A stretch of 53,526 bases of DNA. It comes from Rhizophlyctis rosea (Eukaryota > Chytridiomycota > Chytridiomycetes > Rhizophlyctidales > Rhizophlyctidaceae). The stretch is from the NCBI GenBank assembly GCA_027596075.1, contig JADGJC010000284.1:1-53526 (forward strand). Direction: 5' to 3'. The position numbers and the translations under genes were made by a program. Below are positions 23,438 to 38,474 of the stretch, in pieces. The notes below the pieces were generated by a model. The model was not told the origin of the DNA. It worked only from the letters and a program-made list of their open reading frames with translations, and ran no database searches. Positions within the stretch are counted from its first letter, which is position 1, and each line of letters begins with the position of its first letter.

Positions 23438-24094
23438 GGAGGGATCGAAAGTTTTGAATATGATCATTAGCCTTTGAATGATTTTTAGGCCGTACTTTTG
23501 GGTCTATCTGCTCCCTTTATTCTTTCCACTTATGTATGTACTTATGCACATTGCTCTTCTTCCATTTGTAAATTAAAATAGACTGGTCTTTTCTTTATCA
23601 TTATTCTGAACACGGTATTGAGGGCGGAAAGCCATGCGGAAGGGACATTATATCGCACCATAAAAAGACAGCATAAGCCATCACCTTCATATTTACAAAC
23701 ATAAAATAACCCCCACAAGCCCCAAACCCAAAATCGGGGGGGGGGGCGCGGCGGCGCGCCCGGGGGCGGCGGGCCGCGCCGGGCCCGGGGGGGGAGCCGG
23801 CGGGCGGGTGGGCGGGTGGGACAGGGCGTGGAGTGGGACAGCTGACTCTGTTTGAAGTTGGGAGATTGGAAAGATTGATATCAAGTTGTTGTTGGTGAAG
23901 ATTTTGGGCTGGGTGGGGCAAGGGTTGGGAATGTACGTGATGTGCGTGATGCCGGAAGGGGGACGTTGGGGCATTTGGCAGACGGGAGGGGAATGCTTGA
24001 GTGCAGTTTGTGGGACGCGCAAATGTCGTCTTCACCCACCATCCTTCCACCCACCCATCTAACCCAACCCCCTCCTCCTCCCTTACGCACACAG
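23438..24094. other. 3' flank of SRP40 and unexplained 5' side of the permease fragment
   Basis: The left part should hold the SRP40 3' UTR. The middle holds the G+C tract listed separately. Around 23880-24030 a plus-strand frame could give one more permease exon ending in ...CLSAV just before the donor GTGGGA near 24010, which would join exon 24095 in phase. I do not see the N-terminal membrane segments expected for the family. Confidence 0.4.
23735..23820. repeat. 86-nt almost pure G+C tract
   Basis: Only 3 of 86 bases are A or T. The tract begins with eleven G's, passes through GGC/CGC stretches and ends in (GGGCGGGT)-like units. It is unlike anything else in the window and sits where the missing half of the neighbouring permease gene would be expected. 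Confidence 0.85.
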
Positions 24095-25503
24095 CATACA
24101 TCCTCTTCAACTCCCACTTCTCAAACATCATCCGCTGGACAGTCTGTTACCGTCTTCTTGCTAAACCAAAACAGTCGTCATCATCATCATCATCATCTAC
24201 TCCGCGGCATCGATCGCCTGTTTTGGTTCCCTCTCCGCCGGCAGTAACGACAAGTGCAGCGGTTACGTCGATCGAGGAAGCGATCATACGCGATGGAGAT
24301 GAGAGGGAAGATGAAGTGCGGGGCAGTGAGAGCGAGAGTGATGGGGAGACGGGGGGGAAGGTTATTTTTCCGGGGGATGATGGTGGGTAAATTTGTGAGG
24401 GTGATTTCTTACCATTAGTTGAAACCCTTGCTCTTATTTCTGGTTTTACGCACAATCATCCGAATGTTTCTGTTGCTGATACATGCATCCCCTCCCAAAT
24501 ATATTCGTCCACACACACACACACCCCCCAGTATTCACATCCCCAAACCCAAACCCGCACATCCACTTCGCGAATCTCCGTCGTCAATCAACCTTTCTCG
24601 ACGCCCCTGTGCCGTCTTCCTCTTCCTCCTCCTCCACATCCGCCTCGATAACAGCAACAAACTCCCCGCCGCGTCTTCGTCGGTCCTACCACTCCCCCTC
24701 CTCCCGTACAACCACACCGAATAGAACAACAAGTCCTATCCGCCTCCCACCACCCGCTGAAACAACACCCCTCCTCCCAACATCAACATCTTCGTCAGTT
24801 GTGTTGGAAAGGAGGAGTGAGAGGACGGAGAAGTGGTGGAGAAAAGTGACGAAACATTTTAACCCGCCCCTAACAGCCGCTACACTCGCTATAATCATCG
24901 GTCTCATCCCACCCTTGAAATCCTTCGTCTTCGGTCCCTTAAACCAATCCGTCACGGAACCTATCAACAAGCTCGGCGAGGCGTCAGTTCCTGTTATTAT
25001 GTTGGCGCTTGGTGGGCAGTTGGCTGTTATGGGGAAGGGTGGAGGAGGGGAGGGAGGAGGGAGGTGGGGGTTTGATTCCGCGGTTGGGGTGGTGTGTTTG
25101 GTGAGACTGGTTGTTGTGCCGGGTGTTTGGGGCGCCCTCGTGTTCGCCGTAGAACATTTTATTGGTTTTGCGCGAATCGCGGAAATCAACCCGGTGTTGG
25201 GGGAACGGATCTTTTGGATGGGTACGTTCTTGATACTCTCTCCCTCCTTCCCTTTCCCTTCCTTCCCCCCCCCCCCCCCCCTCGCGTTCCACTTACGTTC
25301 TATTCCTTTTTTTTCCCCCCCGCACAGCAACACTCCTCCTCTCCACATCCCCGCCAGCACTAAACCTCATCAACATGTCCCAAGCGCAGCGGAACTACGA
25401 GAGTGAGAGTGCGAGGTTGTTGTTTTGGAGTTATTTGTTGAGTGTGCCGGTGCTTGTTGGGTGGGTTGTTGGGGGGTTGGTTGTTTTGGAGGGGGGGTTG
25501 TAG
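24095..25503 (+). CDS. AEC (auxin efflux carrier)-family permease, C-terminal half
   Basis: Exons 24095-24382, 24532-25221, 25328-25503 join in phase and end at TAG. The 383 residues begin with a membrane segment (YILFNSHFSNIIRWTVCYRL), then a long Ser/Pro-rich cytoplasmic loop of about 150-200 residues with a poly-Ser run. Five more hydrophobic segments follow: AATLAIIIGLIPPLKS, VPVIMLALGGQLAVM, VVCLVRLVVVPGVWGALVF, TLLLSTSPPALNLINM and YLLSVPVLVGWVVGG. The NPPL...GLIPPLK, MLALGGQL and ALNLI features are those of fungal AEC/PIN-like carriers in the ER or plasma membrane, which usually have about ten helices. The first four or five helices and a start codon are missing upstream, where the G+C tract lies. 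So this is either truncated or misassembled. The substrate is unknown. Confidence 0.75.
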
Positions 25504-25510
25504 GTGATCG

Positions 25511-25523
25511 NNNNNNNNNNNNN
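25511..25523. other. Assembly gap (13 N)
   Basis: Thirteen undetermined bases begin seven bases after the permease stop codon. The gap lies in the 3' flank and does not affect the coding call. Confidence 1.
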
Positions 25524-28500
25524 CTAAAGTGTTTTGTGTAAAATAATATAGTAAGCGTGTGTGATATGTTATGTGGAGGGAAGTGGATGTTTTGGGACGT
25601 GAGTGAGGGAGGGAGGGAGTGATAACTGGCCCCTGGTTGGGCCGGGTCATTTTTTCGATGCGTTGGTTGGTTCCGGATGTGTGTGTGTGTCTTTTTTTTT
25701 TTTTTTTCGTCCATGCAATGTTTTTGGGCTTGATTTTATTCCATATTCTGTGGCATGCGTGACATCTTTCATGTGGCACTGAGGGGGGATCACTCAGAGT
25801 TTTCTTTTCTTTAATGGCGAGGGGGAGAGGAGCTTGATGGACTGGATCTTACCACCTTTTTTAGGTAGTTCCGCACCTGGAAAAAACCCAAAAAAGGAGT
25901 GTTCAACAAAAATTGAAAAGAGTAACTTTGAGATGGCTCTGCACACATCACCTTTGTTGGAACATTTTGGCGGATGTGGCGTCCACATGATGTCGAAACC
26001 ACCCTCCATCGGAAGGTGGGTTGCTTGCGTCTGAACTCTCCCCAGAGGGCCGTCGCCTCGTTCCTTGGATAGAACGAGGATACAAAACCGTACGATTTTT
26101 TCCTGTTTATTCACTTTTCAGTGTTTAGCAACGGTGTCGCATCGACGGGATCAGGGACTGTTGACACCGTCCTTCGAGCTACTGTCTGCTGTCTTGAATG
26201 TGGGACACTCATTTTTGTGCTCTCTCGGTACGTTTAATATGAGGTTTGGTCTTACCTAGCACACACGAGGGAAAAAGAAAGTCCTTGGAAAAGTCTCGTA
26301 TACAACCATATTGTGCGTCTTGGCACAATGAAAGATATTAGCATGAGTGGATGGCCTCGGAAGGTTGTGATGATGAGATTTAATTGGTGCGTTTTGACGT
26401 TGATTAAGGGGGGCTGTTGACAAGTGGGTAAAGTCATTACCCTACATCTCATTTCCATTGCGCGAGACGTCAACAGGAGGGTGGTTTATGCAAAATTCCT
26501 ACACTCCTGGCATATCGCGATGTGTCAAAACTTGTCCTCTTTATTGGTTCCCTACTATTTTTTTGAATTGGTCCCAAACTCCACCCAAGAGCTTCGGAGA
26601 CTCGTGCGCGACATCCAGGTACTGGAAGGAGCGTTTTGAACGGCTCCCGAGCATTACAGGATTTTTGCTCTCCCCTGACTGGACTGTGACCTCTTCTTGG
26701 CCATGGAGTGTTTTTTTTTTTTTTTTTTTGCCTGATATTCTGTATGAGACCATTTTTACCCGTTCTGGCGTATGGTGGGCACGAAAAAAAATTTAGCACG
26801 GTCATCATTACTGCATTGAAAGCCTTAGCACTGCCATATGCCGAGCCCCATTTCAGAGACTATGCATCGTTCAACAAAGTGGATGAATCGATGGTCGTAG
26901 ACCAATCCAATACCGGGTGTCAGATAACTAAATTCCCCCGGTTTCGACCCGGGTCATACTTCCTCCCCATTAAACCAGAAGCACTGAAAACAGTATAGAA
27001 TGTGGCTATATCCAATGAGGATCCATCGAGTGGGCAATCTCATTCGACATTCGCTCGTAAGAACCGGGATCTGCTTTTTATTCCTGCTCCCTGGTCCGAG
27101 CTTGCCGGGGAAAAGAATAGCGTTACCATCGAATAATCATGCACATCACGCAAGTTGGGTGCAAACCCCGCCAGTCGTCAGTGAGCATTGTTTGGACACT
27201 CTCCAAGGGCGTGCAAGGATCCTGAGGCGGCGGCATCCGCCGACAACTGACTTCCTTCAAAATCCATCATGTAAGGAAATTGCGAAGCTGATTGTGCAAG
27301 AAGTTTGCTTCGCCAAGGTCGCCATTTTGTAGGGCTGACTGTTGCAAGTAGGGTTGTGGGAGTGTGGAAGGGACACGCGCGGAATGTTTCCGGTAAACAT
27401 CTGCAGAACTGGATGAGCTATGTCCTATGTTCTTGTTCATCTGATGACACTTAGACTTCACGATTGAAACATTTGATGTTTGGGAATGCAAGGCAACAGG
27501 AGGTTGTTTACGGTGAGCCCGGATTTGTGGGTCTCATGTTATCATCCCGAAGGGAGAACGACTTTCTTTTCTGTCTTGTAACGATGACTTTGATGCTTGT
27601 TTTGAGAGATCGTATAGGTAAACACGAAAGGGGAAAAAGACAGAGTCGCCGGAAATATCCTATGCGACTGATTTCGCCTGTCTTCAGGCGAGGCGAGGTG
27701 TCAGATGTTTGTGGGTTGTGGTTGGTGTTTGGAATGCAAATGGGAGGAGTGTTCGACGAACGTTTGTAGGTAGAGCTTCCCTCATTTGTGGTTTGCATTG
27801 GAGGTGGAGGGAGGAGGTCGTATGTCGATGGTGGATCAGAGACCAGTAGGTGCATAAGTTCATACCTTCCTGCCATTTGCGCGTTGTCGGCAATATTTGC
27901 GCGTCATCGGGTTCCCTTCGGATGGGGTTTCAGTGAACCTCAATAGCGCCTGGGGTAAATTTGAGACTGCCTCCACTTGAGGTTGTAAAAAAAGGACCAA
28001 GTGACGTCTAAACATTATGCCTGCGCCCCATTGTCGGGTCTTGTTGGACGACCTGGGGTTCTTTGAAATGCATCGCGGCAAATTCATGAAAAGTCGTGGT
28101 GATTCTCCTGGGTGTCCTCATTACTCTGCACAATGGAACACTGCGAATTGCGGCTTGTGACTGGATATGTGCCCCCTTCAGCAAAATTGGAAACGTTCAG
28201 CTACATCTCTTGCTAGACGCTTCCCTCGTCGACATTGTTCTTACATATACCGTCACGCCCCCCCTTTTTTTTGGCTTCTCCGTCGGGGCGGATGCCTTTT
28301 GATATGCGAATAAAATTGACAGTTCCTCGCCTTTTCTCGAGTAAGAGTAGCAGTGCGTAGTTAATATCATACATATGTCCCGCTGCCGACTGCCATGATG
28401 AGTTCCATGGTTATAGCGTTACCGATTGCAAAAAAAAAACCGCCGAGGACAAGTCTTGATCCAATCATGCACATCGGAAAGTTTCGGTATGAACTAGGGA

Positions 28501-29948
28501 CGCAATAGACGACTCTTGGAACCTTATGGAACTTGACTTAGTATCGATCGTCTAATCTTGTCATCACGCCGTTCCTTTTAGTCCAAGCGGTCGTCACAAA
28601 AAAAGCTTGGAGATGGTTGCCATAACATGACATGAATGGATGGCGCATTGATATCCATGATCTGGACTCCTTTTTTTTGACTGCCGTCCGGCCGAATTCT
28701 GGCGGCACCAAACCGCCTGAAACTCGTTTATGATCAACCCAATCATGGTCCACCACGGTTGGGTACTACCTGTGGCACACTCACCTGACGTCATCCGCTC
28801 ATCAACCTCCTTCAGTACCACTCATCGGAACCTAGGTTGAACAAATCCGAAAAAGCAAATGCGACGAACGGCATGGACGAAGGAGTTGGGAGTCCCGCCA
28901 TTAAACCTCCAACTGAACAAGTTCGAGAGTATCAAAGAATGTGTCCAGGTCCGGTTTATTGAAACTTGTTGGTTTGTTGAGCAAAAGACAGGCAAGAGTT
29001 CGAAGGTTCGAACCTGTTTCAGCCAACCTAGGGGAAGAGAAAAGGTATGCGAAAACAGAATCGGTGATCGTCGGCAATTTCAATATAAACCACTAACATG
29101 GTTTGACACTCGCTCCCCTCGTAACGTCGATAATTCCCTCTGCTGTCATGATTTGTACAAGAATCAGGCCATGAGCGATTTGCTTTTGCCTTTGTTATTG
29201 AGGGTTTTCTCCCTGTTGCTGTGCTGCAGCTTTTTAAATAGATGCGGATGTGGCGCTCACAGGCCAACACCTGCGGTACGTGTCCTATTCACTATTGGTT
29301 GGGGATATCATTTGCCCTGTCAAGTCTGCCGAATACATCCGTTTTGAGTCCTCGGATGTACAAAAAATGCTGCATTGAACCAGCCAGATTTCTCATGAGC
29401 CCATGAAAAGGGGCTGCGATGTTGGACGTCCATCATTGGGATGCGGCATGTAGAGCACTCAAAGGATATCATAATCAATGTGTGATATTCTCTCATTCAA
29501 AGTGATCGCCGCAACTGGCGCGGACTAGTGGGTCTTCGTTTTTCGCGCCGGTAGATTGCGGCTTTCGTATGGGGAGTATATCCAATAGGAAAATGACAAT
29601 GGTGTTGCTATCATCCACCAAACGAATCCACTGCTTGATTCAACGCCAGCGTGAAATTGCCATCTGAGAGCCGTCAAGTTCGTTGATGCGCCCATCACGG
29701 TTGCCACTTGTCCACAAAGTGTTGCATTCATCGCCCTTGTTGGACTTCGGGCCAATGTAAGGTCCGGCAATAACTGCTCTGGCAAACATATCCATATTCA
29801 AACTTCAGGTAGTTACATATCTACATCCTTTCAAGCCGCCATTATCTACTGATTCTCCAACTGTCAACACGACGCGAAGCTACCGCTCATCGACCGGCTC
29901 CCTCGTTTCTGTAACAAAGCGACATCGGCATCATAAACTTCATCGATA
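25524..29948. other. Gene-poor stretch, no recognisable gene
   Basis: Contains T-rich runs at about 25689-25706 and 26710-26729 and short unrelated frames. The longest plus frame (28859-29347, 162 codons) has no domain and no splice partner. I saw no transposase, reverse transcriptase or terminal repeats. The right end is the 3' flank of the histidine kinase gene. Confidence 0.5.
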
Positions 29949-33322
<3,374 letters not shown>

Positions 33323-36300
33323 TGTCTCGGCATTTTTGGAAATGGTAACACTCTTCCGGGAGCGTTCCTTCCTGAGCGTGGGGATTGCATTCTTAGTAGG
33401 TTCACCTTGGAAGGAAAGTGAAATCAACTATACGAACTTCTCAAACATGTTGTAACCACCGGCTTCGGATGATTTTTGGTATTACGATTGATCGGTATGG
33501 AACAGCAAAGCGTGGGCCGGTCGCGCCAACGAAATCAGGAAGCTCTCCCAACCCTCGCGGAATGTTTTCAGCATCTCCCAATGTTAGTGGTCCCTTCAAA
33601 TAATGAAGTCATTTCCTGTTGATCCTGTCCGATCAGACTATCAGGGGCTGAGCTGATCACCCACCCACCCTTAGCGACCTATTTACGGATCAACTTGATC
33701 CAAGCTTCAAGCTCCATCAAGAGGGGTTCGGAGGTGGTATGATTGCATACCAGCACTCGGAGTGATGTACCAACAGCTTGGATGTAAGGCACCGACGGAA
33801 GGGAGCTCACAGTGTTTGTTTCCACGGAAACACTCGAATCGGACATTATCTTACACACATTGGAAAGCCACAACCGAATGGGATCACCAACTGATCTTCA
33901 ATTGATAAATGAACTTTAGCACCAGTGTCGTCTGTTCCCTTCGCCGCCAGTGGTTGAAACCGAATCAATGATAGATATACCGTACTCCCCTAGTTCTGTA
34001 AGTTTGAAACAAAACGAATACAGATCGGGAGGTGAGTGAACACCCAAACTTAACCCTGATGCCACGCGACGAACCCCATCCTGCTCCAATTCATGCTTCG
34101 GTCAATCAATGGATCCAAAAGACTCAGATCGATAGGTAGACGGGATGTAGTACGCAAAGTGATTCAGTGTGATGATTGCAATGACTCATTTGCCCCGACG
34201 TCTCAAACCCTTTTTTCTGGTTTCTTAGATCAAATGGCACCCATTGTCTTGCAGTTGCCCGCACAGAATGAGAGTAGGAACTACGAAAAAAGAAATCAGA
34301 CACAGCATTAAGCGATAATTAGGTCAAGCTCAGATCAGTGGTGAATCAAATGACCTTGACTTCAATCGACGGCCAAGTTCCGTGTTGCGTGCTGTTGAAA
34401 TTACGCAGCTGGAACTGCAGAGTTCTGTTTCTGGAAATGATATTCCCAAGACATGATAGAAGAGAAGCATCAAAATACGCGATTCATGCCAGTCCCCGCC
34501 TGATCGCTGCACAGAGCAATGGCCGACCATTTATACAGGACTTTTTGAACCATTTCCTTTTTCCGGTACTCCACACCTGCAGTGATCAATTCTAATGATG
34601 GACGTCTCGTTGTAGGTCAGAAAAATGCGTGCTCGTGGTGATAGAAGCGTCTTGAATGACTTGTGAGGCAACGGCCAAGAACAACCGCCAAATGAAGAGA
34701 CCGAAATGATCCACAACAAAAGCGGAACAACCACTTGATGAACCCCTTTCACGGGGCGGACCTGATAGCACCCTTGGTGTTGAACATAAAATACATCAGG
34801 CCTGCGGGTGCACTCTACAGGGGAAAAAGTTGACTTTGTGGAGGTTCGGATAGTGTATAATGGTGCTTGCTCGATCACACCAATTCGCAGATGACGCTTA
34901 GCTTAGCTTAGCCATCCTGGCAGAACACAACGTTCAGGAGCTTGGAGAAGCCTGTGCATGTGCACCAACCACGCTAGCTTATCGAATGTCAACGACCTTG
35001 TCAAGTGAAAGCAGGTTGGGCACCGTCGAACCCATCAGACGGTGTCTCCAATCACGCCATCCCACTTGGTCCTGACTTTTTTGTGCTGAGCTTTCACTCG
35101 TATGGATGCCGTCCTTATCGGAACATCAATCCATCAACTTCCGTGCATGCCTCCAATAGAAGTTTGGGACAGACAAAAAACGAAACGCCTGCCGAATCTG
35201 GATGGTGGGGGGGGGCGGGGGGGGCTGAAGTTGAGTCTGCCTCCTTCGTCCGTATGTAACGCATATTTGCCTACATACAGGCAAGCATCATTCAAGTCAA
35301 GCGAGGGAATATGGTTAGTTGAAACAAGAACCTCGAGCGGTTTCGGATAGTAGAGGGGTTGAAGATATCTGTTGAGATGTTCAGCTGGAGAACGGAGTTC
35401 AACAGTTGAACTGTTCGTTAGGGTCAGATATGTGTTTGAAAAACTTTTCCTACTTGGCAGGAACTCGTGCGAAGGAGTGCTTGTCAGTAACTGCCCAGAG
35501 GCTGTGGGGAGCTCTTGATACTTTCAATCATGACAACCACGCATGGACTCATATTCAATTGTAAAAAGTGAAAGAGCAACACCTCTTCACGGCGATCAGC
35601 CTAGAGTGAACAAAATCAACATTCATTTGCAGTCGTCCATTGATGTGACGAACATCAACGAAGCACGAAGTGCAACACCTCCCCGTTCTCCTTTTTTGAC
35701 TCCACTTCAACGATTGCCAAAACATGCCCCCCGACCTGAGCGCTTGAGCTCGTTTGAGTATTCGGCCAGGCCGCTTTTGAGTCCTTCATGCATGTCCATC
35801 GAATATGACCCAAAACCTGTTCTTAAAATCAATGGCAATCAGCCTTGCGGCCGCCGAGAAGAAGACGCAATCAGAAGTCAAAAAAAGGAAGCAGCTACCA
35901 GCATGGATGATTTATCAAACCACAAGTTAGACAATCGATTGTTGCGTTTTTGACCTTTATTCGATGCGATACTGCAGAGTGGCGTCATCTATTGCAGGAG
36001 GTCCTGCATTAATTTTGACTGTAAAGAAGTTCACCATTCCTTGCAGAACTTCTCTCTCAAGATTATTATGGATTGAATGGTGACGCCGAGCACATTGGAA
36101 CTGCTGGATAGGTCACCCAAGCTTGAGTGCACCAGCAATTCGTGAAAAATATCCTTGACTTTTCTTTTCGCTCAACCTTGCCGTGGTATTCTGTAAATTC
36201 CTTTGACAGATGCAAACATGCTGGATGTTATGAGAAGCCTGCTCATATAGGAAGCTGTAAGCTGTGTGCCTCTGAAGGCGGCGGAAAAAAAGAGATTCTC

Positions 36301-36826
36301 GAAAGAAGAGGTCCCAATACTCCCACATAGAGCGTAAAAATGGATTGTTGGACCATGACGACGTCATGAGCCGTACAAGATCATCGTTGTTGCATACAGA
36401 AGGCCTCTCTGTTGACATTACGGGGGGAATAGTCAACAACCAGGCTACATCGGTCCTCATGGTGTGTCCTGATGCTTGGTTGATTGCATGATTTGCATCA
36501 CATCGCGGATGGCCGTACCTTCAGTACCCAATGAAAAGAAGAAGTAAGGTAACATTTGCACAACGACGTCCTTCGAGACTGGGCAAAAAAATGTTCAAGA
36601 GGACAGGGACGCACCATGAGCGAGTGCATCAAACACGCGCTTGACCTTCAACATCGTCAAAATCATTCTGATGGTTATTTCAACATCCAACAACCACACC
36701 CTCACTCACACATAGGAATCTAAACCTTCAATGCCCATCAAGATTTTCGAATCCCAAACATTCCTGTTGAACAAAACCTCCCAAAACCCCACCACCACCC
36801 CGTTCAACCACCCATCCCAAAAGTCC
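33323..36826. other. Gene-poor stretch between kinase and uridine-kinase genes
   Basis: The left part should contain the histidine kinase promoter. One hypothetical frame (35543-35953, +) is listed separately. A poly-G stretch lies near 35204-35223. Nothing else shows coding or RNA structure that I recognise. The right end is the 3' flank of the uridine-kinase-like gene. Confidence 0.45.
35543..35953 (+). CDS. Hypothetical Ser/Pro/Arg-rich protein (136 aa)
   Basis: An uninterrupted frame from ATG to TGA. The translation is rich in Ser, Pro and Arg, with SP/TP motifs (ATPPRSPFLTPLQR) and no hydrophobic segment, so it would be a soluble, largely disordered protein. I recognise no family. No splice-linked exon was found on either side. 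It may be a chance frame; the balanced composition and proline-directed sites are the only positive signs. Confidence 0.25.
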   Translation: MDSYSIVKSERATPLHGDQPRVNKINIHLQSSIDVTNINEARSATPPRSPFLTPLQRLPKHAPRPERLSSFEYSARPLLSPSCMSIEYDPKPVLKINGNQPCGRREEDAIRSQKKEAATSMDDLSNHKLDNRLLRF

Positions 36827-38474
36827 CTACCTAGGCAAACTCCCCCCCCTCTCCCTCTCCCCCCTCGCCCCACCCTCCACCCGCCCCCCTTCAATCCTCC
36901 CACTCCCACTCCGTCCTCTACTCAACTCCAACCCGGGGCTATCCATTCCCTCTACCGCCGCCACTACACTACCGTATCTAACATCCGCGACTTCCTCGGG
37001 CGAAAGGAGGGGTGAGTGAGGGGAGGGCGAGAGAGAAGGGGATGGTGGAAGGGCACGTTCTTTCAGAATATCAGAAATATGTTGAGTGAGAAGATCGATA
37101 GCGACGGTGTTGGTGTCGCCTCGGGGGATTATTACGTCGGCGAATTTTTTGGTCTGTGGTTGGTGTGGGCGATTGGTAGGTTAATTTAGACGATTTGAGG
37201 AAATTCGGAATGTCATGGCAATGTGCAAACATGAGGTAAGGAGAGTTGAACCGTTACCGGCATGATGAAATCCTCAAAACTCGGCTTAACAAACTTAATG
37301 TAATAGCTCAACACTTCCTCCAGGGTCTTATGATGGCGGATTTCTGTGTCTCGTACCACTGTAAAAACAAAAAAAAACCAAACCGATTTCACCCATCAGC
37401 AAAGCTGAGTTGGATATCAAGCAGCAACAGAGGTTGTCAAACGCGATGTACGAACCTTGACGAGATAAGCGAACATCACTATCAACATCCACGAAAACCT
37501 TCAAATTGAACGCCTCCCGTACGCGTTTTTTGTACAGCATGAAGATGCCGGAGCAGATTACGACGTCTGGGGTGTGGATTGTTGGGCCGGGGCGTCTGAT
37601 GACGCGACGGGAGATGGATACTTTGCTCGCAATGGCAGTTAGGAAAGAATAGAACAGCACGTCGCTTACCTAACGTGATTATGGAAATCATATCGAGGCG
37701 TTTGGACGGTTTCGCCTGATAGGATTGATTGGAGGGTATTTTCGAGGAGGGGAAGGTCCATTGCTGTTGGGTGGTCTGTGCACGTTGATGAGTAAGTCTG
37801 GTACATGTTGGAGTAGAGCATGTGTGCACTCACCGAAATTGTATTCGCCTCGCTGTGCAAGCACTTGTTCTTCGTGGGTTAGTTCGCGGTAAAAGTCCTC
37901 CATTCTGTAAAAGGACAAGCACATCACGATAGATTGAAGTGAAGTGCGCAACAGTCTCTCATGTATCCACCGCTCCGCGACGCGGGCCCGTCAGTTCCAC
38001 CGCTTCGCTCCAGTCCCAACCCGCGGGCATTTCCACCGCTCCACGGCGCGGGCCCGGCAGTTCCACCGCTTTGCGGCACGGGCATATCCACCGCTTCGCG
38101 GCGCGGTACACCCTAGAGGGCACGTCCAGCAACGGCCATCTCACCACCTACCTTGGCTTCTCATACACACCTGAGGGAGACGACCTTTTCCTTCAGTTCA
38201 GGATCCCTCTCCAAGAGTTCGTCGAGCATCATTCTACAAACTTCCTTCTTGCCAGAAGAAGCACCACCGGCCACGCCTATGAGGAAAGGCGTCTTATGAG
38301 TCTGTTCGGCGGGAGGGAGTATGGGAACGTCGTTGAGGGATTGGTCTGAAGTGGAGGGCTGGAGGAGATGAGGGTGTGATGGGGACGCTGGAAAAAGACG
38401 GCTGTCAGTGTTAGTGAAATGCACGCTTTTCCGAGACCAGTTGCTGGCAGTGAGCGATGTAACACACCTGCCAT
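36827..38474 (-). CDS. Uridine kinase-like P-loop protein (332 aa)
   Basis: Exons 38474-38468, 38387-38171, 37904-37834, 37775-37670, 37625-37456, 37358-37258, 37153-36827; phases agree, total 999 nt. The first exon codes for only two full codons (ATG GCA) plus one base. The P-loop is [14 protein letters not shown] (about 40-53). Then come [65 protein letters not shown] and FADVIIPRG, all in the order of eukaryotic uridine/cytidine kinases, which phosphorylate nucleosides in pyrimidine salvage. The C-terminus adds a Ser/Pro- then Gly/Arg-rich tail of about 60 residues. Three family positions differ: the Ser/Thr after the P-loop Lys is Lys, the usual FEGI is CSGI, and the usual ERGR is changed. 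It may be a diverged paralogue rather than the main uridine kinase. Intron 2 is long and carries a repeat array. Confidence 0.82.
37966..38110. repeat. GC-rich hairpin repeat array inside uridine-kinase intron 2
   Basis: Five copies of a unit starting TCCACCGCT begin at 37966, 37996, 38032, 38062 and 38087 (spacing 30, 36, 30 and 25). The unit continues as YCGCGGCGCGGGC, and CCGC...GCGG halves can pair around short loops. The array lies wholly within the 266-nt intron 38170-37905 and accounts for over half of it. The copies differ at several positions, so it is not a simple microsatellite. Confidence 0.8.

Noticed and set aside
37966..38110. CRISPR-like array
   Set aside because: Repeat units are imperfect, spacing is irregular and the array lies inside a spliced intron of a eukaryotic gene.
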